From assembly GCA_036877525.1 (NCBI GenBank), contig JAZGTH010000065.1:5367001-5431000 (forward strand): a stretch of DNA of 64,000 bases, read 5' to 3'. The notes beneath the pieces are model-generated. The model was given only the letters and a program-made list of their open reading frames with translations, did not search any database and was not told where the DNA came from. Shown here piece by piece: positions 1 through 12,065 of this stretch; positions within the stretch are counted from its first letter, which is position 1; each line of letters begins with the position of its first letter. Both the position numbers and the translations under genes were made by a program. Source of the stretch: Chromobotia macracanthus. Taxonomy: Eukaryota > Chordata > Actinopteri > Cypriniformes > Botiidae.

Positions 1-2003
1 TGAGACCACATCATGGCCCAGACGTGACACCATGTTAATGAGATCCACACAGGTGACAGGTGAAAGCAACACTGCTGGCAGCAGCCAAACCCTCACACAA
101 ACACTCACAGACATGACAACACTGAAGGCAACAGACATCTAAATACAACCCCTCATATGCCTGGTGGAGACCCCCACACACTTGTGAGACGAAAACACTG
201 TTGGCATCCAAGCACAAATGTTGCACACATCTTTGTGACGCGCTGACAGAGATTCTCACAGCTTGGTGGCGCATCTGTCAACATTTCAAGCTAACTATTC
301 AGACACACCCACACTCCTGCTTGTCGCGAAACACAACATTCTTTGACTATTGATATAAAGTGGAAAAAATAAAAATCACACATTTAAACAAACGTGAACG
401 AATCACAACCAATGCAGCCCTCACGACAAGCAGTTTTTCAAAATGGTGTTTTAATTTAATTAACATTTAAGAGAACAGCACAGATAATAAAGTACACCAG
501 TCTTCATTCTCCCGTTATAGCCTGTTACGCGTAATCTCTCCAATAATGTAGTTACGTCAGCAGAGATTAAAAAACAATTCCAACATGTGTGCTGAGTAAT
601 ACAAGGGCTTTTCCTATAATTCTGAGAGGAATCTTCGGGTGTTTAAACCAGGCTTGTGTAAACTATTCGCTAAACCTTAGCAGAAGTGTGCACAGTACTT
701 CAAATCAGTATGTCAATGAACAGTGTAAAAGCCAACAGCTGTAAAGCACGAGACAGATCTTGTCCAGCCTCAGTGTTTACACTCAAACCAGAGCACTTCA
801 TGTACAAATAAGAATAACATTGCATGAATCAGCTCTTTTACAGTAACATGGTTTACATATCCTTGACTGCAAAATTGTAACTTCTGGAGTATCATCATTT
901 TATCTTTCAAGAACTTAAGTAGCTTCCTGATTTATGTGCAATGACCACAGCACTGCCTGGGAAATGCCTTATTTTGTAGTATTTGTTATTTTGTAGTATT
1001 TGTATATATATCTATATATATATATATCCATATTATATAAATTTATATATTTCAACCAAATCAAAGCTTTTGTGTAATACTTTAGTTATTATATATAATA
1101 TGGATATATAATTTATGTATTTTAACCAAATCGTTAACGCTTTTAATTAAAGCTCAATTAGACTCATGTAAAAAAAAAAATTCTAAAAATAATTCTGTGC
1201 TTTAATCATTCTTGGGTCTTGATCTGTGAGCAGTGCATGTGGCAGTCAGGAGCTCTGCTGTATGTGGACACACCAGACAAAGACTTCACAGCAAAGGCAA
1301 AAAACAGGGATAAGACACACAGTGCATCTGAATTATAATTAATGCTGGATGCTGCAGTGCATTAGATGGGCTGGTGGACATGAGTGGGGGTGTAAAAACC
1401 GTCCTGTTTTTGCCCTTCATTCATAGCTTTGTTCAAAAAGAACATGTTGCTGTGAGGGGTCTGTTCTGGTGATAAAAGTGGCAAATATGAAGCCGTCAGG
1501 TTCGTGGGTGTCTGCGATATGCCTGAGGGCTGGCAGGAGTCTGCATCCTCTTCACGTTGGAACAGCAGGATGGGGGTACGATACAGTGATCCGCACGCTC
1601 AGAGTTTGAGCTCAGTCAAAGACAGCACAAATAAGAGAAAACGACAACACCTCAACAAGCACACACACGCTCTCACACAGTGCAAATACGCTTGTTTTTT
1701 TTTCACTCTCTTGAGCTCTCCCCCTCGCTCTCATGCACATATTTACCCTGCAGTATGTACAGAGAGATGCCGAAGACAAGATGGAAACAACTGGAGGGGC
1801 CGTACGTGGGTTGTTCGATCTGGAGGGCACGTTAATGCCCGTCGTCTTAGGCTGCATACTATTTTCTCCTCATTGTTTAAGCACACTTTACTCCACCACC
1901 ACAGTCCCTTGCGTGCTTCTTGTTTCTTCTTTCTATCATTTCTCTCCACCGTTCCCTCTCTTTTTGACTCTTCTAACATTCTGTTATTTTTTTGTCTCCT
2001 GCT
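1..2003. other. cyld 3' UTR and 3' flank, no other gene seen
   Basis: Immediately below the cyld stop this is expected 3' UTR on the minus strand. No AATAAA was seen on the minus strand in this interval; ATTAAA-type signals occur near 450, 1142 and 1200, so the cleavage site cannot be fixed. There is an AT-rich block at 1003-1142. Open frames here are short and unlike known proteins. Confidence 0.5.
1003..1142. repeat. AT-rich duplicated block with inverted segments
   Basis: A TATA-rich run at 1003-1028 is followed by two imperfect copies of a roughly 42-bp segment (about 1029-1069 and 1101-1142), both containing TTTYAACCAAATC and ending near GCTTTT. The stretches TATCCATATTATATA (from about 1025) and TATATAATATGGATA (from about 1093) are inverted relative to each other. 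The block lies in the presumed cyld 3' UTR. Confidence 0.6.
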
Positions 2004-3023
2004 CTATTTATAGAGGCTCATAGTAGGACTCTGGTACATGCACATATAGGCATCACAGAGAAGTCTGCGTGCATAGCCTTGGATGTTCTTGGGGTCCAGT
2101 GCATGGAGTTCCTCAGGGGTCATCTTCAGGTAGTCTCCTACCTCTGGACACGGGGACACCTGCGGTATGTTAAACCCATTCTGACCACCTGCCAACAAAA
2201 ACAAGAATGGAAAGAAAGAGTTTGAAAACCAGAAGTTGAAGACAGAAAATTCTGGGAATAATAATAATAATAATATTGTTTTTTTAATAAGGAACACATT
2301 GATTCTGTGAATCAAGTGATATATGAAAATCAAAATAAAAGAATAAAAGGTTTAGTGCCCTGTACCATCACGGTCAGCCATACTGTCAAAGAAGAGCCAG
2401 GCAGAGTCTGCAGATCCGTATTTGACGAAGGCTACGTAGTGGCTTGTCTCAATGCAGAGCACAGCGAACAGCTCCATCTGCTGGTGAGGGTAAAAACCCT
2501 GTCTCCATATGGATTCCTGCAGCTCTTTAGGGACAGATAACTTAATATATCGATGAGACTTGCGCCGCGGATGCAGATGCACCTAAAGATCCAGGAAGTG
2601 AACACACAAAATGTGTCAGATATTTAGAAAACACATGAACAAACAAACATGCATACGTTAAATACAAACAGTGTATATTTAACTAAGGAAATAAACCATA
2701 TAAATCTACTCAAATAAATGCATCTGAGCGGTTCCTAGAAAACCAAATTCTTTTGGAGAAGTCTCCATCTAGTGGACATAAAAGGTACTGCAAATATTTC
2801 CATATCGCAAGGAAGAAAGATAAGTGTGTTTTACCTGTGTATTGCACTTGTCACAAAACTGCTTAATCTTTCCTGGTGTGATGTCACTATCCTCGTAGCA
2901 CTCTCTGCACTCATAAAGAGCCAAGCCACTACAGATTCGACATTCTCTAGGTGCTGATGCACATACATACAAAAACATTGAAACAGAACACAGCTGCAGA
3001 ATATAAACCCAAACATGTATATA

Positions 3024-3058
<35 letters not shown>

Positions 3059-6000
3059 CACACACAATATATATACATATATGATATGTTGAACTGACTC
3101 ACTGTCATCTAACAGATCTGTGATGTCAAGCTCCAGAGAAGGAAAGATCTTATTAAACATCTTAAATTCCTTCCCAAAGCGTGGCATCTGGATTATAAGG
3201 CAAGAGGGGGCCTGAAATAAAACAAACACAGAAGAACATTACAGTTGCCCTCATTCATCACTACACAAATATATAACAACAATACTCGAGTTTATACAGT
3301 CATCTCTTCACATAGCATCTATATGCTATGTGAAAAAACAGATGATTATATAATACTAATAATTAATATTAAATAAAGCAAATCTCCTGAGGTGGACAGA
3401 ACATGAATGCCTAACAAAACATGATGGAAGAGTTTAGAATCGTGTAACATGCCTCTCCACCATTTCTGTCATTCACAAAGGTATGGAGCAGAGCCGAGCA
3501 AGAGTAAAAAAAAAAGAATAAATGTATATAAAAAGTCAATCACATCTGCATGTCAAACTATCTCTTGCAGTCCAAATGTCCAACAGAGGTTGCTTGCCGT
3601 CCCCTGACACAGAGCAGAGCCATGTGTGCTTACCTCTGCAAATTTGAGGTCACTGTTGATGAAGGACCATTCCAGAAGCTGCTGGCTGGTTGGCACCAGC
3701 ACTTTGTCTTTCTTATCCATAAAGATTTGATAGAAGTAACAGTCTTGCACTTTCTGGCCTGCAGACCTGCAAAACCATTTTATTACATCACTGTCTCCTG
3801 CAGCGATACTCTGATACAGGCATTCTGACTGACAATAGTAGCCAGTTACTATGTTATTTTTTAGTTATTTTTATGGCTAATAACTGATAAAAGAGCCAAT
3901 AATATATATTATACAGTTTTTCCTATTTTTCCATGTAAGCTTCTTCATTTTGAAAGTGAAATTAGGCATTAGAACAATTTATAACTATAAAGTAAGTAGT
4001 TTTGAAACCTGCCATATAAATAAATTGTGCTTTCCTGCTGTATTGTAATTTTTTCATTTATTCTGTATTATCATTCATTCAAAATAATAAAATAATAATA
4101 GTAATATAACATATGATTCTTTTAATATATGGTCCTTTGGATGTACAGTATAAGCTGATTGTAGCATAGGTTGTGCTGGAGGCTCACCGCAGTTTGAGAA
4201 GAGGGTCAACTCTCAGGATGTGATGAAACAGGATGTTGAGAAACTCCTCAGGATCTGAGAAAGAGAATATCTAACTGTCTTAACACAGAAAATTAAGCTA
4301 CTTTAGGTCATATATGAATTAGGGGTGTTATTCACAGCTCATAATTTTTAATTGAGTAAATTTATTTATAATCACCTTAACTTTTTAAGGTGATTAAGGT
4401 AATTTTTTAATACTGTCTCCTATCACAAAAACAACGTACAGATGTTTTTGCTAGGTGCACCCTTAAAAATAAGTTCGGAATATATGTGTTGTTCCCCAGT
4501 ATTAAAGACATAGAACATGCATTTGAATACAACTCAACAAAAGGCATTACTTAAAATAATTTATACACACTGCCAACTGGATTGGTATCTACAGGGGGCA
4601 GTGTTTTCTCATCAGTCCATTCCTACAGCGATATCACATTGATTAATTGAAATTGCAGCTTTCTCACCCTTTTCTTCTGAAGTGAATCCTGATGCCGCTT
4701 CCACTTTCTCCAAAATCCTTCTAAGTTTCATGATTTTCGTGGCACACACATACCCATGTCTAAAACCACACACACAAAGTAATAAATAATTATAACCAAG
4801 TCTGCCACGGAGAGTCAGTAAAAGAGATTATTCAGCTAGTACAAGTCATATAGGTATAATAGCAATATAATAGCAATGAATCAGTCAAATAAAGTGCAGT
4901 AATAAACTGCAATAAAATAAAACATCACTCACATCCGTAGTGGGTTGACTATTTCTGTGCGCAGTAAATCTTGCGTCTCTTTATAATATTCTACATCAGT
5001 CTTGGATCTGGGCCTCAGGAGAACCGTATCTAACACAGAACTAAAGGAGAAAAGACTGAAATACAGAGAACAACAGAACAGTAAGTTTATCAGATTTATG
5101 ATGCACATTATTTAAGCATTAGTTAGTAATATTTTAATGGCAAACTACTACATACCACACAAGTGTTAAACTAACGTATTGCCCCAATCCCCATCAGCAC
5201 TACATACTCAATGCAACTCAAAGAAATCAAGTGCTTCTGCTGTAGTGTGTAAGAGTATGTATTTGTAATGGTGTGAGTGTGTGTGTGTATGTGTGTGTGT
5301 GTGTTCACCAAAACAGTGTAGAGTCCAGATAGCAGGAGTTATAATGTCCCTGAATTCCTTTCTTCTTCCCCACCATCATTTCTAAGCCATCATTCTCTGT
5401 CCGAGGAGGAGTGTTCTCATTAACTACTTCACTCAGGTAACTGCCAAATGCTACAGCAAACACACATTCATATCAATTAAGTTCTTACAGTGAGTTAAAA
5501 CATGAGCTTTAGTGGTCTGATATTTAAAGAATGTTATGGGTTCAAGACGTGGATTATCACAGAAAATCATTTTTATTCTTCCCTCTTTGAAAAAATAATA
5601 ATTTAAACAAATTGAAATTTCAGTAAGGCACTTAAAAAGAACGTGACAGGCATGTACAGCCGTAAGACTAACTGTAACTATTACACATGTTAATGTAATA
5701 ACATGGTGTAATAGAATCACTTATTTGTGTGTGCAAAGAATTATTCAATCTTTTAACAAACTGTTTTGATTAATTCTCGCATGATGCACTATGATATGAG
5801 CTGGAAAAGGGGGTGTGGTGAAGCACTGTTAACATAAGGCAAACTCCACAAAAGAATCATGTTGAGTCACCTCACCAAACTGCAATTTATACTTTTTATT
5901 TTAACCTTTTATTTTAACTTTTTATTTTAAACTTTACAGATGATACTTGAAACACTTTATGCAATATTAGTGTTTAAGCAATAAAGTTCTTTAACAAAAA

Positions 6001-9000
6001 ATTTTTTTTTGTTTGCCCTGCCCAAAAAAGCAGAAGAGTCAGAATGATTTTGTGGTAACTAACATTATTCCAAAAATGCCATCTATAGAGATTAACTTCT
6101 ATTGAACATGAAGCTTTTCTTTAATGTCACTGAATACTCCTTTGTTCACTCTATAATTTACTAAACACATGCACTCTTTGTACCTTAAAGTATATGTGTG
6201 TGCTTCTCACCTATGGAGTTGCATCGTTCTATGGGGTTGGGTAAATGATGTAGAGATGGGAAGCGTGAGTCAGGCCGGCAGCACTTCAGTTTAACAAACA
6301 GAGCTTTCTTAGGTGGACAGGTGAAATAACGAATCCCTTTAAATGTGCCATCAGTGCAGCCCACACACTCCTCCTCCTAAACACCCACGATAAGGCAAAT
6401 TTATCAGCAATTACTGTACATTTTTTTGTTAAAGCATTCGTCATGTGCATGAGTATACGGACCAGTTCTAGTCCAGCAAGTGGCTCCTGTAGTCCTGGAG
6501 GCAGGCCAACCCAACGAATTACCCCACACAGTGGTGGGTTCTCTTTAACTTCTACCATTGACCCGACCTCTAACCCAGGCTGACCTTGCGGTGGTGATGG
6601 TGGCCTCTGGACGGGTGTGGTCTCAGGGTGTGGGACCTCCTGCTGCTCTCCCATCACAGAGCCAGCAGACAGGGAGAGGGGGCCGTGGCTCATGCTGCCA
6701 TTGGGGCCGCCTTTGCGGCTCAAGCTGAAGGGCAACGAGTGAAACTTGTTATCATTGGACAGCGAGGTGGTTGTGGGAGGAGCTCTAGAGGGGGATGGGG
6801 CCTGGTTGAAGTCTGGGGGCATGTCCGTCAGGGATTTAGCTGGATCCTCACCAACTATCAAGAAACACATCCAAAGAAACGAGACTGTGATGCAATTCTA
6901 TAAAGTCATAATTAGCATTAGAATTTAATATCAAATAATAACACATGACAGACACATCATAATGTTATGAACTAATAAAGTGTCATCTTTTTGTCAACCA
7001 ATGCCCCTAAACCTCCTCCATTACTGCATGTTACTAAAAAGTAACAATATGAAAGATTAAATAATTATACAGTTTAAATCATGTTCTTACCCACTTGCCA
7101 TCGTAACCATGGCAAAATACATATACACAATCACACATACTTGCACAATAAATGAGTAAGGAAATCACTGAGTGTGGCCACAATACCAGACACAAAACTC
7201 TTTCACAAACTGATATAAACAAAGACTTTTTAAGCAGAAATCAATTACTGAATGAATTACTAATTTTTCATCTAAACCAACTGTAATCTAAATCCTATGC
7301 TAAAGAATCACAAATGTCAACGATGTAGTCTGAAGTATAGAGAAATAACGTAAGACCTGAGCATTGTTTATGTTTTCTGATGAATGATGTCATGCTATGA
7401 AGTCATGCACCACTCACGTCACAATGAACCAGATCCCAAAAGATCTCAGCAGCAAGTTGCCTTTCAAATCAGAGCAGATGTAAAGAGTATGTGTTCAAAG
7501 ACTAAAGACATCGAATACAATATGTTTACTTATTCATGCCTAGACTATTAGAGGAACCCACAGTATCAGATATTTGGTGTACGGCACCTTGCTGTTAAGA
7601 TGCTTCATTAGAGTTTCCCAGTCTCCATTTATATAGATTATTGATTACCTTCATCTATGTACCATGTGCTTTTGGCTTTGGACTGGGCAGGGTGATCAAC
7701 CGAGCTGCCATTTAGAGTATAATAAAACTCAGACTTGCTTCTGTTGCCAGGCTGCAGGCCTAATCCTAAATAAGAGTCATGATAGGAAGACAGAGTGTAA
7801 TCTCTGTGTATGTAAACTACAATTCAGTAAAAGTCATTGTACATGGATGTCACCACGACAATGCTGAGACAGCTGTGGTGATTCCTGCAGAAATCACATG
7901 TCTGGTACATATATCACATGACCCATCGGGACAGAATTTAAGGCACACCTGAAGGTGCTGCAGGCAGCAAAGCAGCGTATGACAGCTCATGGACATTAAA
8001 GTCAGTGAGAGTAAAAGACAGAGACACAGAGAGAAAGAGAGACTCCAAAGCTCACTGCTGTCAAGTCATACAGTAAAGTTTACAATGTCTATTCCTGTCC
8101 AAGGTTGGATTAGGAGAAATAACTTCTCCAAAACATCCATTCTTTACAGAAAACGCTTTACATTCAGACTTCCTGTTTAGTTGCATGTGTTAACAGAGAA
8201 ATGTACAGGGTTCATACACATGATCTTTTCTTAAGCAATGGTTCTTTGTCATGTGAACAGAAAGACAACAGTAAGACTTTTCTTTATGTGAGTTGCTAAG
8301 TGATACCACAAAGAGTCCAAGACAAATACTTTGCTGGATTATTTCATGCTGTTATACTTAATGTATATACAGCAGTCATAAAACACCACAGTTCCTGGAG
8401 GTCCCCAAACTTACATACATTTTGGATGTTTTTTCAACCAAAAACCTCTGATGAACTTATTACTTCAATAGCAGAATGCTCCAAGACATAGAATGGGTGT
8501 TTCAGATAAGGTGGACATCCAAATGTTGGGGATCCTCCAGGAAAGGTTTGGGACCACTGATTTAGTATGCAACTAGACATATATGGTCTGTATTTCAGAT
8601 GCAATATCAGTGATGTAGACTTGTGTGTTTAATATGCATTAAAATATATTTGAATCAGAACATATTCCACCAGATTGTGAAGTGTGTAGATAAATATGGA
8701 TGATTACCTTTGCTCTTTGGTTTGCTCTGGCTGCCAGACTTGTCACTGCCACTCCTGCAGCAAAAGACTTTGGGCAGCCTCTGATCCTGCATGGAGTATT
8801 CTGCAAGCACATGCAGTACCGGCCCACACATTTCAATTAGCAAAAGCATAACAACTACATTATGTTAGACCTGTCATTAACAAGTTTGAAAAGGACGAGC
8901 TGTGCCTTTAGGAAATCTTGCCCACGCGCTAAGATACTCACACAAACAAACAAACCAAAAAACAGAGGGAACAAAGACAGCTCCACACATGCCAGTCTCA

Positions 9001-10247
9001 AACACAAGACTTTTAGACAAAAGAGCTTCTGTTAACTGTGTGTTAACATGACTCACACACACTAGTGCTCAGACAGTGCCCATTGCCTTCTGACAGCAAA
9101 AATTTAGCCTACACCCTGAGTTATAGTCTAAACAACAACTGAAATAACTCTACTACTCAGCAAAAAGGCAATTTATTTAAATACCAGCCCATGGTTTTAA
9201 ACCTATTAAAACAAATAAATATAGGAAATAAAACAAAAAATCAAGTTACTTGCTAATGAGAACTAAGATTCCCAAACTTAAAATCTACAAAGCAAAAGCA
9301 AGCAAGCAAACATAACAAACATACAAACAAACAAAAAACATTAACATAGAAATTCTCCTTCCAACAGTAACCGCACACACATGCACACACACCCATTCAC
9401 CCAAAAAAATGAAATATCTATCTACATTTGACAAACACAGGCGCATAAACTGGGAGCTCTTACCTGGCATCACATCACAGATGGGGACGAGACTGGTGTG
9501 TTCAAGACTAGCAAAATTACAGAGCAGTTTACCGTTGATGATCCCATCCCAGTCACCAATGGGATTGTCCTGAGGGTGAGAGGCACAGCACCCTATTATT
9601 GCACTTGATCTAGATCACCTCATCGACAGCACTGTCATTCACAACTCTATTACCTTAATATAAATACTTTCCAAACAAAGGACAGCCTGTCTCTATCTCC
9701 TAATGAAAGTCTTGGAATGGAAGTCTCTGACCCATTGACAGACCTAATTCTAGCTAGAACAGCTAGATCTAAACTACCAGAATAACTTATGTTTCTCAAC
9801 ACTAAACCATATTCATACCTGTCTATTCTCAACTATCATATTCTTCAAATTCTAGTTTAATTAAAAAACTAATGTAATCTTTCCATGACACTATTTTATA
9901 TAGCTGTTATATTTAACCAAATTAAGCCTGTCCTACCAACTCTTTATGAAATCTATATATAGTACAATGAAAAAACATACAGATCCATGCCTGAATCTAC
10001 TGAATAGACCTAAAGATATTAAATCTACTCTATGCAACCTATTAACAAGTCATCGATTTACATAAAGACCTGAATAATTTGAATCTAACTAATAGTAACG
10101 TATTGCCCTGAAAACCATCTAAAACTTTTCAAACCTGTAGAATCTAAATTATCTACATCTAAACATCTAAACTGGTTAGATCTCAGTGAAGTCCAGCTGA
10201 GCGCTGCTTAGAGAGATATGAGAGGCTAAAAGAAGAGAAAGAGAGAA

Positions 10248-10291
<44 letters not shown>

Positions 10292-12065
10292 AAGACAAAG
10301 GACAAAAAAAGACAACAGTGGAATGTCGCATGTGTGTTGCTTGTCTTGTGTGAGCATCTGGCAGCATGCCATTATGGTGTTCACAAAGAGCAAACTGGGC
10401 TGTCTCTACAGTCTTTCCCTGCACTTCTTCTAATGGATCTCACTGCTATGCTCGGTGGGTCACAATCCTGGTATTTTGCATGTAAGTATAATGTCAATGT
10501 TTATTAATAATTTGAACATGTCCAATTTCATTTAAACAAATGTCTGAAACATCTTTTAGCTTTATGGGCCCTATATAACATTTAGTCTCTTAATGCTGCA
10601 TTTATAAACATCATGCAACTTATATATAACACACAATGTTTAAATAGTTTAGATGGGATGTCACAATGTCTCACTGCAGGACATTTCAAAAGCAAACTTT
10701 TCAAAAGTATTTTGTGTTACCTACCCACAATAAACAAATAATGACACCTTATCATCAAATAACATTCATCATCTTTATATAACACCATCCCATCTAATCA
10801 AACATCCGCTTAAGGGCTGTGAACAAGACAAAAATTGCTTTTTAAGTCCACAGGAGGACACAACAAAAACAGAAACCAAACAACACCTTAATATAGTGTT
10901 TGTTGCAAACCAATTATCTGGCTAACATTCTGTCTAAACTAATTTCAGAACATTTGGCCTATGTTCTCAGGTCATGCTTGGTATACATGTATGCAGATGC
11001 ATCATGCAACTGCAACTTTGCATCTCTTACCATATCGACACCAACATAGTATCCGAGCCTGTCATTGCCAGGCAGTACGTCACAGAAGATAACAGTGCCC
11101 CGTTCTGGGCCTTCCCGTGTTTGCACCAACACTCGAGAGTTTATTTCCAGTGGCGGGACATCGCCTTCCACTTCCGGGTCTGTATCCACAAGAGTCACAC
11201 GATCCACTTCCAGCTCCTCATCTTCCCAGAGCTCAAGTTTATCCAATGCAACAAAGACTCCACATTCATCTTCACAATGAAACAGATGCCGACCCTGATA
11301 AGATCCCTCGGTGAAACCCTGACCCCGGCCCTCCTCCTAAAACACAGAGAGGTTTTTCAACAGCTGGCATACACCCACATGAACTTCACTCACATAAGCA
11401 TATAAATGACATCACATTTTTCACATATGAACAAAAGTCATTGTTGACATGGCACAGCAGCTTTAAGAATGGCCTTTACCCACACAAATAGCTTACAGGC
11501 TTATGTTATGTTCACCTAATTCACAAACACAGCACTGTCCTGCAATTACCACAAATACTGAGGACCCAGGTGAACCTAAAACAGGACAAACAGTGTTACT
11601 CACCAGCAATTCAACACCAAACCAGATTCCGCTCGGTGCTCGGTCAGGCAGCAAAGCTCCTTTAAAGCGGACCACCCCTGGAAGCGGCTCATCGCCAGAC
11701 CTCAGCTGCACTCTGACCTTTGACTCACAGTTAATGTCTCTGGCCCTGTCCAGACGTGCTCTGTTGTGCAGCAGGCTGTAGCGCTCTTCGCAGTTGGTGA
11801 TGGGGAACAGCAGCTCCGCAAGTTTCTCCTCCAGCTCCATCACATCCCGTTCGTCCACGCTTACCACCACATTCGTCTGGTCCAGGATGCGCAGGCTGCG
11901 TTTACCCTTGCCAGATGGGAGAGTACGGCCTAGGCTGCCGCGTGGGATGCGCAGGGTCTTCTGGCCTGGTTTTTCCACGGTGCACTCCTTCACCACGATG
12001 TAGAAGCGCCAGTCATCCCGGAAACCCCCTGATGGATTCTCATTACCCAATAGCACAGAGCTCAT
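2004..12065 (-). CDS. cyld: CYLD lysine-63/linear ubiquitin deubiquitinase, 16 coding exons, 942 aa
   Basis: The spliced frame encodes a complete CYLD of 942 residues (human 956). CYLD is a cytosolic deubiquitinase that removes K63- and M1-linked ubiquitin chains from NF-kB and Wnt signalling proteins such as TRAF2, NEMO, RIPK1/2 and Dvl. Domains seen in order: CAP-Gly 1 at about 115-197, CAP-Gly 2 at about 218-285, a Ser/Pro-rich linker at 325-455, CAP-Gly 3 at about 456-530 (the NEMO-binding one in human), and the USP domain at about 580-940. The USP carries catalytic Cys587 in GHYNSCYLDSTLFC and His857 in ETSHYVAF, with the same 270-residue spacing as human C601/H871. A zinc-binding B-box insert begins CRICSGLALYECREC. 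The start MSS aligns with the human start; the end is YQSPTMSLYK. All junctions keep frame and there are no breaks. Fish can carry two cyld copies; which one this is cannot be told here. Confidence 0.97.
3040..3058. repeat. (TA)n microsatellite in cyld intron
   Basis: A short TA run between TG- and CA-rich ends, close to the exon at 3103-3211. Confidence 0.85.
3307..3334. repeat. perfect 12-bp inverted repeat with 4-nt loop (cyld intron)
   Basis: The arms TTCACATAGCAT (3307-3318) and ATGCTATGTGAA (3323-3334) are perfect reverse complements around CTAT. It lies in the cyld intron between exons 3766-3634 and 3211-3103. No function is known. Confidence 0.8.
4370..4395. repeat. perfect 11-bp inverted repeat with 4-nt loop (cyld intron)
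   Basis: The arms AATCACCTTAA (4370-4380) and TTAAGGTGATT (4385-4395) surround CTTT. The element lies just upstream, in transcript order, of the 67-nt exon 4254-4188. Confidence 0.8.
5271..5304. repeat. cyld: (TG)n microsatellite abutting a cyld exon
   Basis: A TG-rich run that ends 4 bp from the donor of the exon encoding the catalytic Cys (exon end 5309). On the transcript it is a CA-rich tract directly after the donor, the position where CA-rich tracts can bind hnRNP L and modulate splicing. Confidence 0.8.
5889..5935. repeat. short tandem repeat of about 15 bp, three copies
   Basis: Three consecutive copies of a T-rich unit resembling CTTTTTATTTTAA lie in a cyld intron. Simple low-complexity sequence. 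Confidence 0.6.
8373..8559. mobile_element. hAT-like MITE (short inverted-repeat element) in cyld intron
   Basis: The left segment TTCCTGGAGGTCCCCAA (8392-8408) and the right segment TTGGGGATCCTCCAGGAA (8526-8543) are reverse complements apart from one inserted A. An inner TTTGGATG is also mirrored. The right end, read outward, gives CAGTGGTCCCAAACC, close to the CAGTGGTTC-type ends common in fish hAT elements. There is no ORF, so the element is non-autonomous. Exact ends and target-site duplications are not clear. Confidence 0.5.
10251..10290. repeat. (AG)20 microsatellite
   Basis: A pure AG run in the 1.5-kb cyld intron between 9569 and 11031. Sequence at about 9600-10160 in the same intron is AT-rich with loosely recurring CTAAATCTA-like words; nothing else is recognised there. 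Confidence 0.9.

Larger units (their letters stand above)
2004..12065 (-). other. cyld: cyld coding-exon map
   Basis: Coding exons in transcript order: 12065-11604, 11336-11031, 9569-9464, 8800-8708, 7765-7649, 6854-6463, 6376-6211, 5450-5309, 5055-4933, 4759-4668, 4254-4188, 3766-3634, 3211-3103, 2953-2835, 2582-2366, 2188-2004. They sum to 2829 nt including the stop. Boundaries were set from GT/AG sites, reading-phase agreement and alignment to human CYLD. The 7765 acceptor (after ttatttag) is chosen because the closer AG at 7752 would break frame. The 5055 acceptor is chosen over a nearer AG because it restores the LFCLFSFSS stretch. The 6463 donor is weak (GTCCGT) but is the only one in phase. 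The first coding exon probably begins at 12067 or further upstream as 5' UTR. Confidence 0.9.

Noticed and set aside
35..274. 79-codon minus-strand frame rich in Cys at the left edge
   Set aside because: No known domain; the sequence is TG/CA-rich noncoding DNA beyond the cyld gene.
1504..2013. 169-codon open frame on the plus strand by the cyld 3' end
   Set aside because: Antisense to the cyld 3' UTR, with low-complexity Ser/Leu/Phe content and no family match.
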